Below, one piece after another: positions 63,535 to 64,000 of a DNA stretch of 64,000 nt; the first letter of the stretch is position 1; each line of letters opens with the position of its first letter. Both the position numbers and the translations under genes were made by a program. The stretch comes from Darksidea phi (lineage: Eukaryota > Ascomycota > Dothideomycetes > Pleosporales > Lentitheciaceae). The stretch spans positions 62,001 to 126,000 of the forward strand of contig JASJFT010000047.1 of the NCBI GenBank assembly GCA_030770425.1, in the 5' to 3' direction. The notes under the pieces are model-generated. The model did not search any database. It had not been told where the DNA came from and saw only the letters and a program-made list of their open reading frames with translations.

Positions 63535-64000
63535 GCGAGACTGGGGATATTAATATGATTTGATAATTGAGAGGCGATGATATGAGGTGATTTGTGCGGG
63601 TGCAGGAAAAGCTCGTTGCACATCATATGTTCAGACACAGAACGGTTCTACGAGCGAAGATTCACATATACACAGATTATCGTGCTCTAAACTTTACTAC
63701 AACATTTCCTAATAGGCCGTGCATCCCCACCAAAAGCTGCTGCCTGTTTGCCTCAGGATTCTGTCCTTACGAAAAGCCTATAGAAGCAAAACCTGCGCGC
63801 TTAAACGTCGACATCCACGCTTCGGCGGATTGAATGGGATACCTTTTCCCCCCTCAGCCAACCACCATCCGTCAAGAAACCGAAGCAAATATCATACCAA
63901 TCGACAATGCGCGTGATCTCCGAAAGGGCCAAGAAACCGCCTCTTTGGCACTTGAAGCACTGCTTCAGTCGGCACTGTCTCTCGGATCGTTCGCACTGGA
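63535..64000. other. 3' flank of the P450, window end
   Basis: No recognised gene. A plus-strand frame at 63719-63916 has no domain signal. Confidence 0.35.

Overview
The window is nuclear DNA of a filamentous ascomycete (Pezizomycotina; Dothideomycetes is my guess from protein style, not proven). The evidence is short GT-AG introns of about 44-107 bp, fungal-only families (CRH glycosidase, fungal rhodopsin-like membrane protein, TRI3-like acyltransferase, HET and NACHT receptors), and AT-rich gene-free islands with the CpA-to-TpA look of repeat-induced point mutation (RIP). Most open frames are shadows; about 17 loci are supportable.

Layout. 0-7 kb: 3' end of a probable HNH-type gene, a protein kinase-ankyrin gene with a frame break, and a rhodopsin-domain membrane protein. 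8-12 kb: a Cys-rich hypothetical gene and a GPI-anchored CRH-type GH16 cell-wall transglycosylase. 12-18 kb: gene-poor, with a much diverged tandem array and a candidate inverted-repeat element. 18-20 kb: a TRI3-like acyltransferase and a RIP-like island. 20.8-26.6 kb: a PNP-NACHT-ankyrin NLR-like receptor with an in-frame TAG in its last third of repeats. 27-28 kb: four TATA-bearing segments at about 310 bp spacing. 28.8-33 kb: an Nbp2-like SH3 protein and the RNA polymerase II CTD phosphatase Ssu72. 34 kb: a small spliced gene. 35.2-38.8 kb: a Clr5-ankyrin protein. 39-39.8 kb: LINE and WD40 scraps. 39.9-43.7 kb: an intact HET-NACHT-ankyrin receptor. 44 kb: a small gene with a stop followed by open frame. 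46.6-47.6 kb: an SDR. 49.6-53.2 kb: a TRP-like (Pkd2/Flc) membrane protein. 54-56.3 kb: a FYVE-RING (Pib1-like) ubiquitin ligase. 58.9-59.4 kb: another RIP-like island. 60.3-61.0 kb: a decayed gene with CAG-to-TAG type stops. 61.8-63.5 kb: a TRI4/CYP58-like cytochrome P450.

How it fits together. Housekeeping genes (Ssu72, Nbp2-like, TRP-like, Pib1-like, CRH, SDR) are interleaved with fast-evolving genes. Four genes of the first 44 kb are ankyrin-repeat proteins with different N-terminal modules (kinase, PNP+NACHT, Clr5, HET+NACHT). These architectures are typical of fungal non-self recognition and heterokaryon incompatibility. The kinase and PNP members look broken or truncated, the HET member is intact, and WD40 and LINE debris sits beside the HET member. 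The picture is a birth-and-death receptor island under RIP, and it is the most interesting part of the window. All intron models were read by eye from splice consensus and reading phase.
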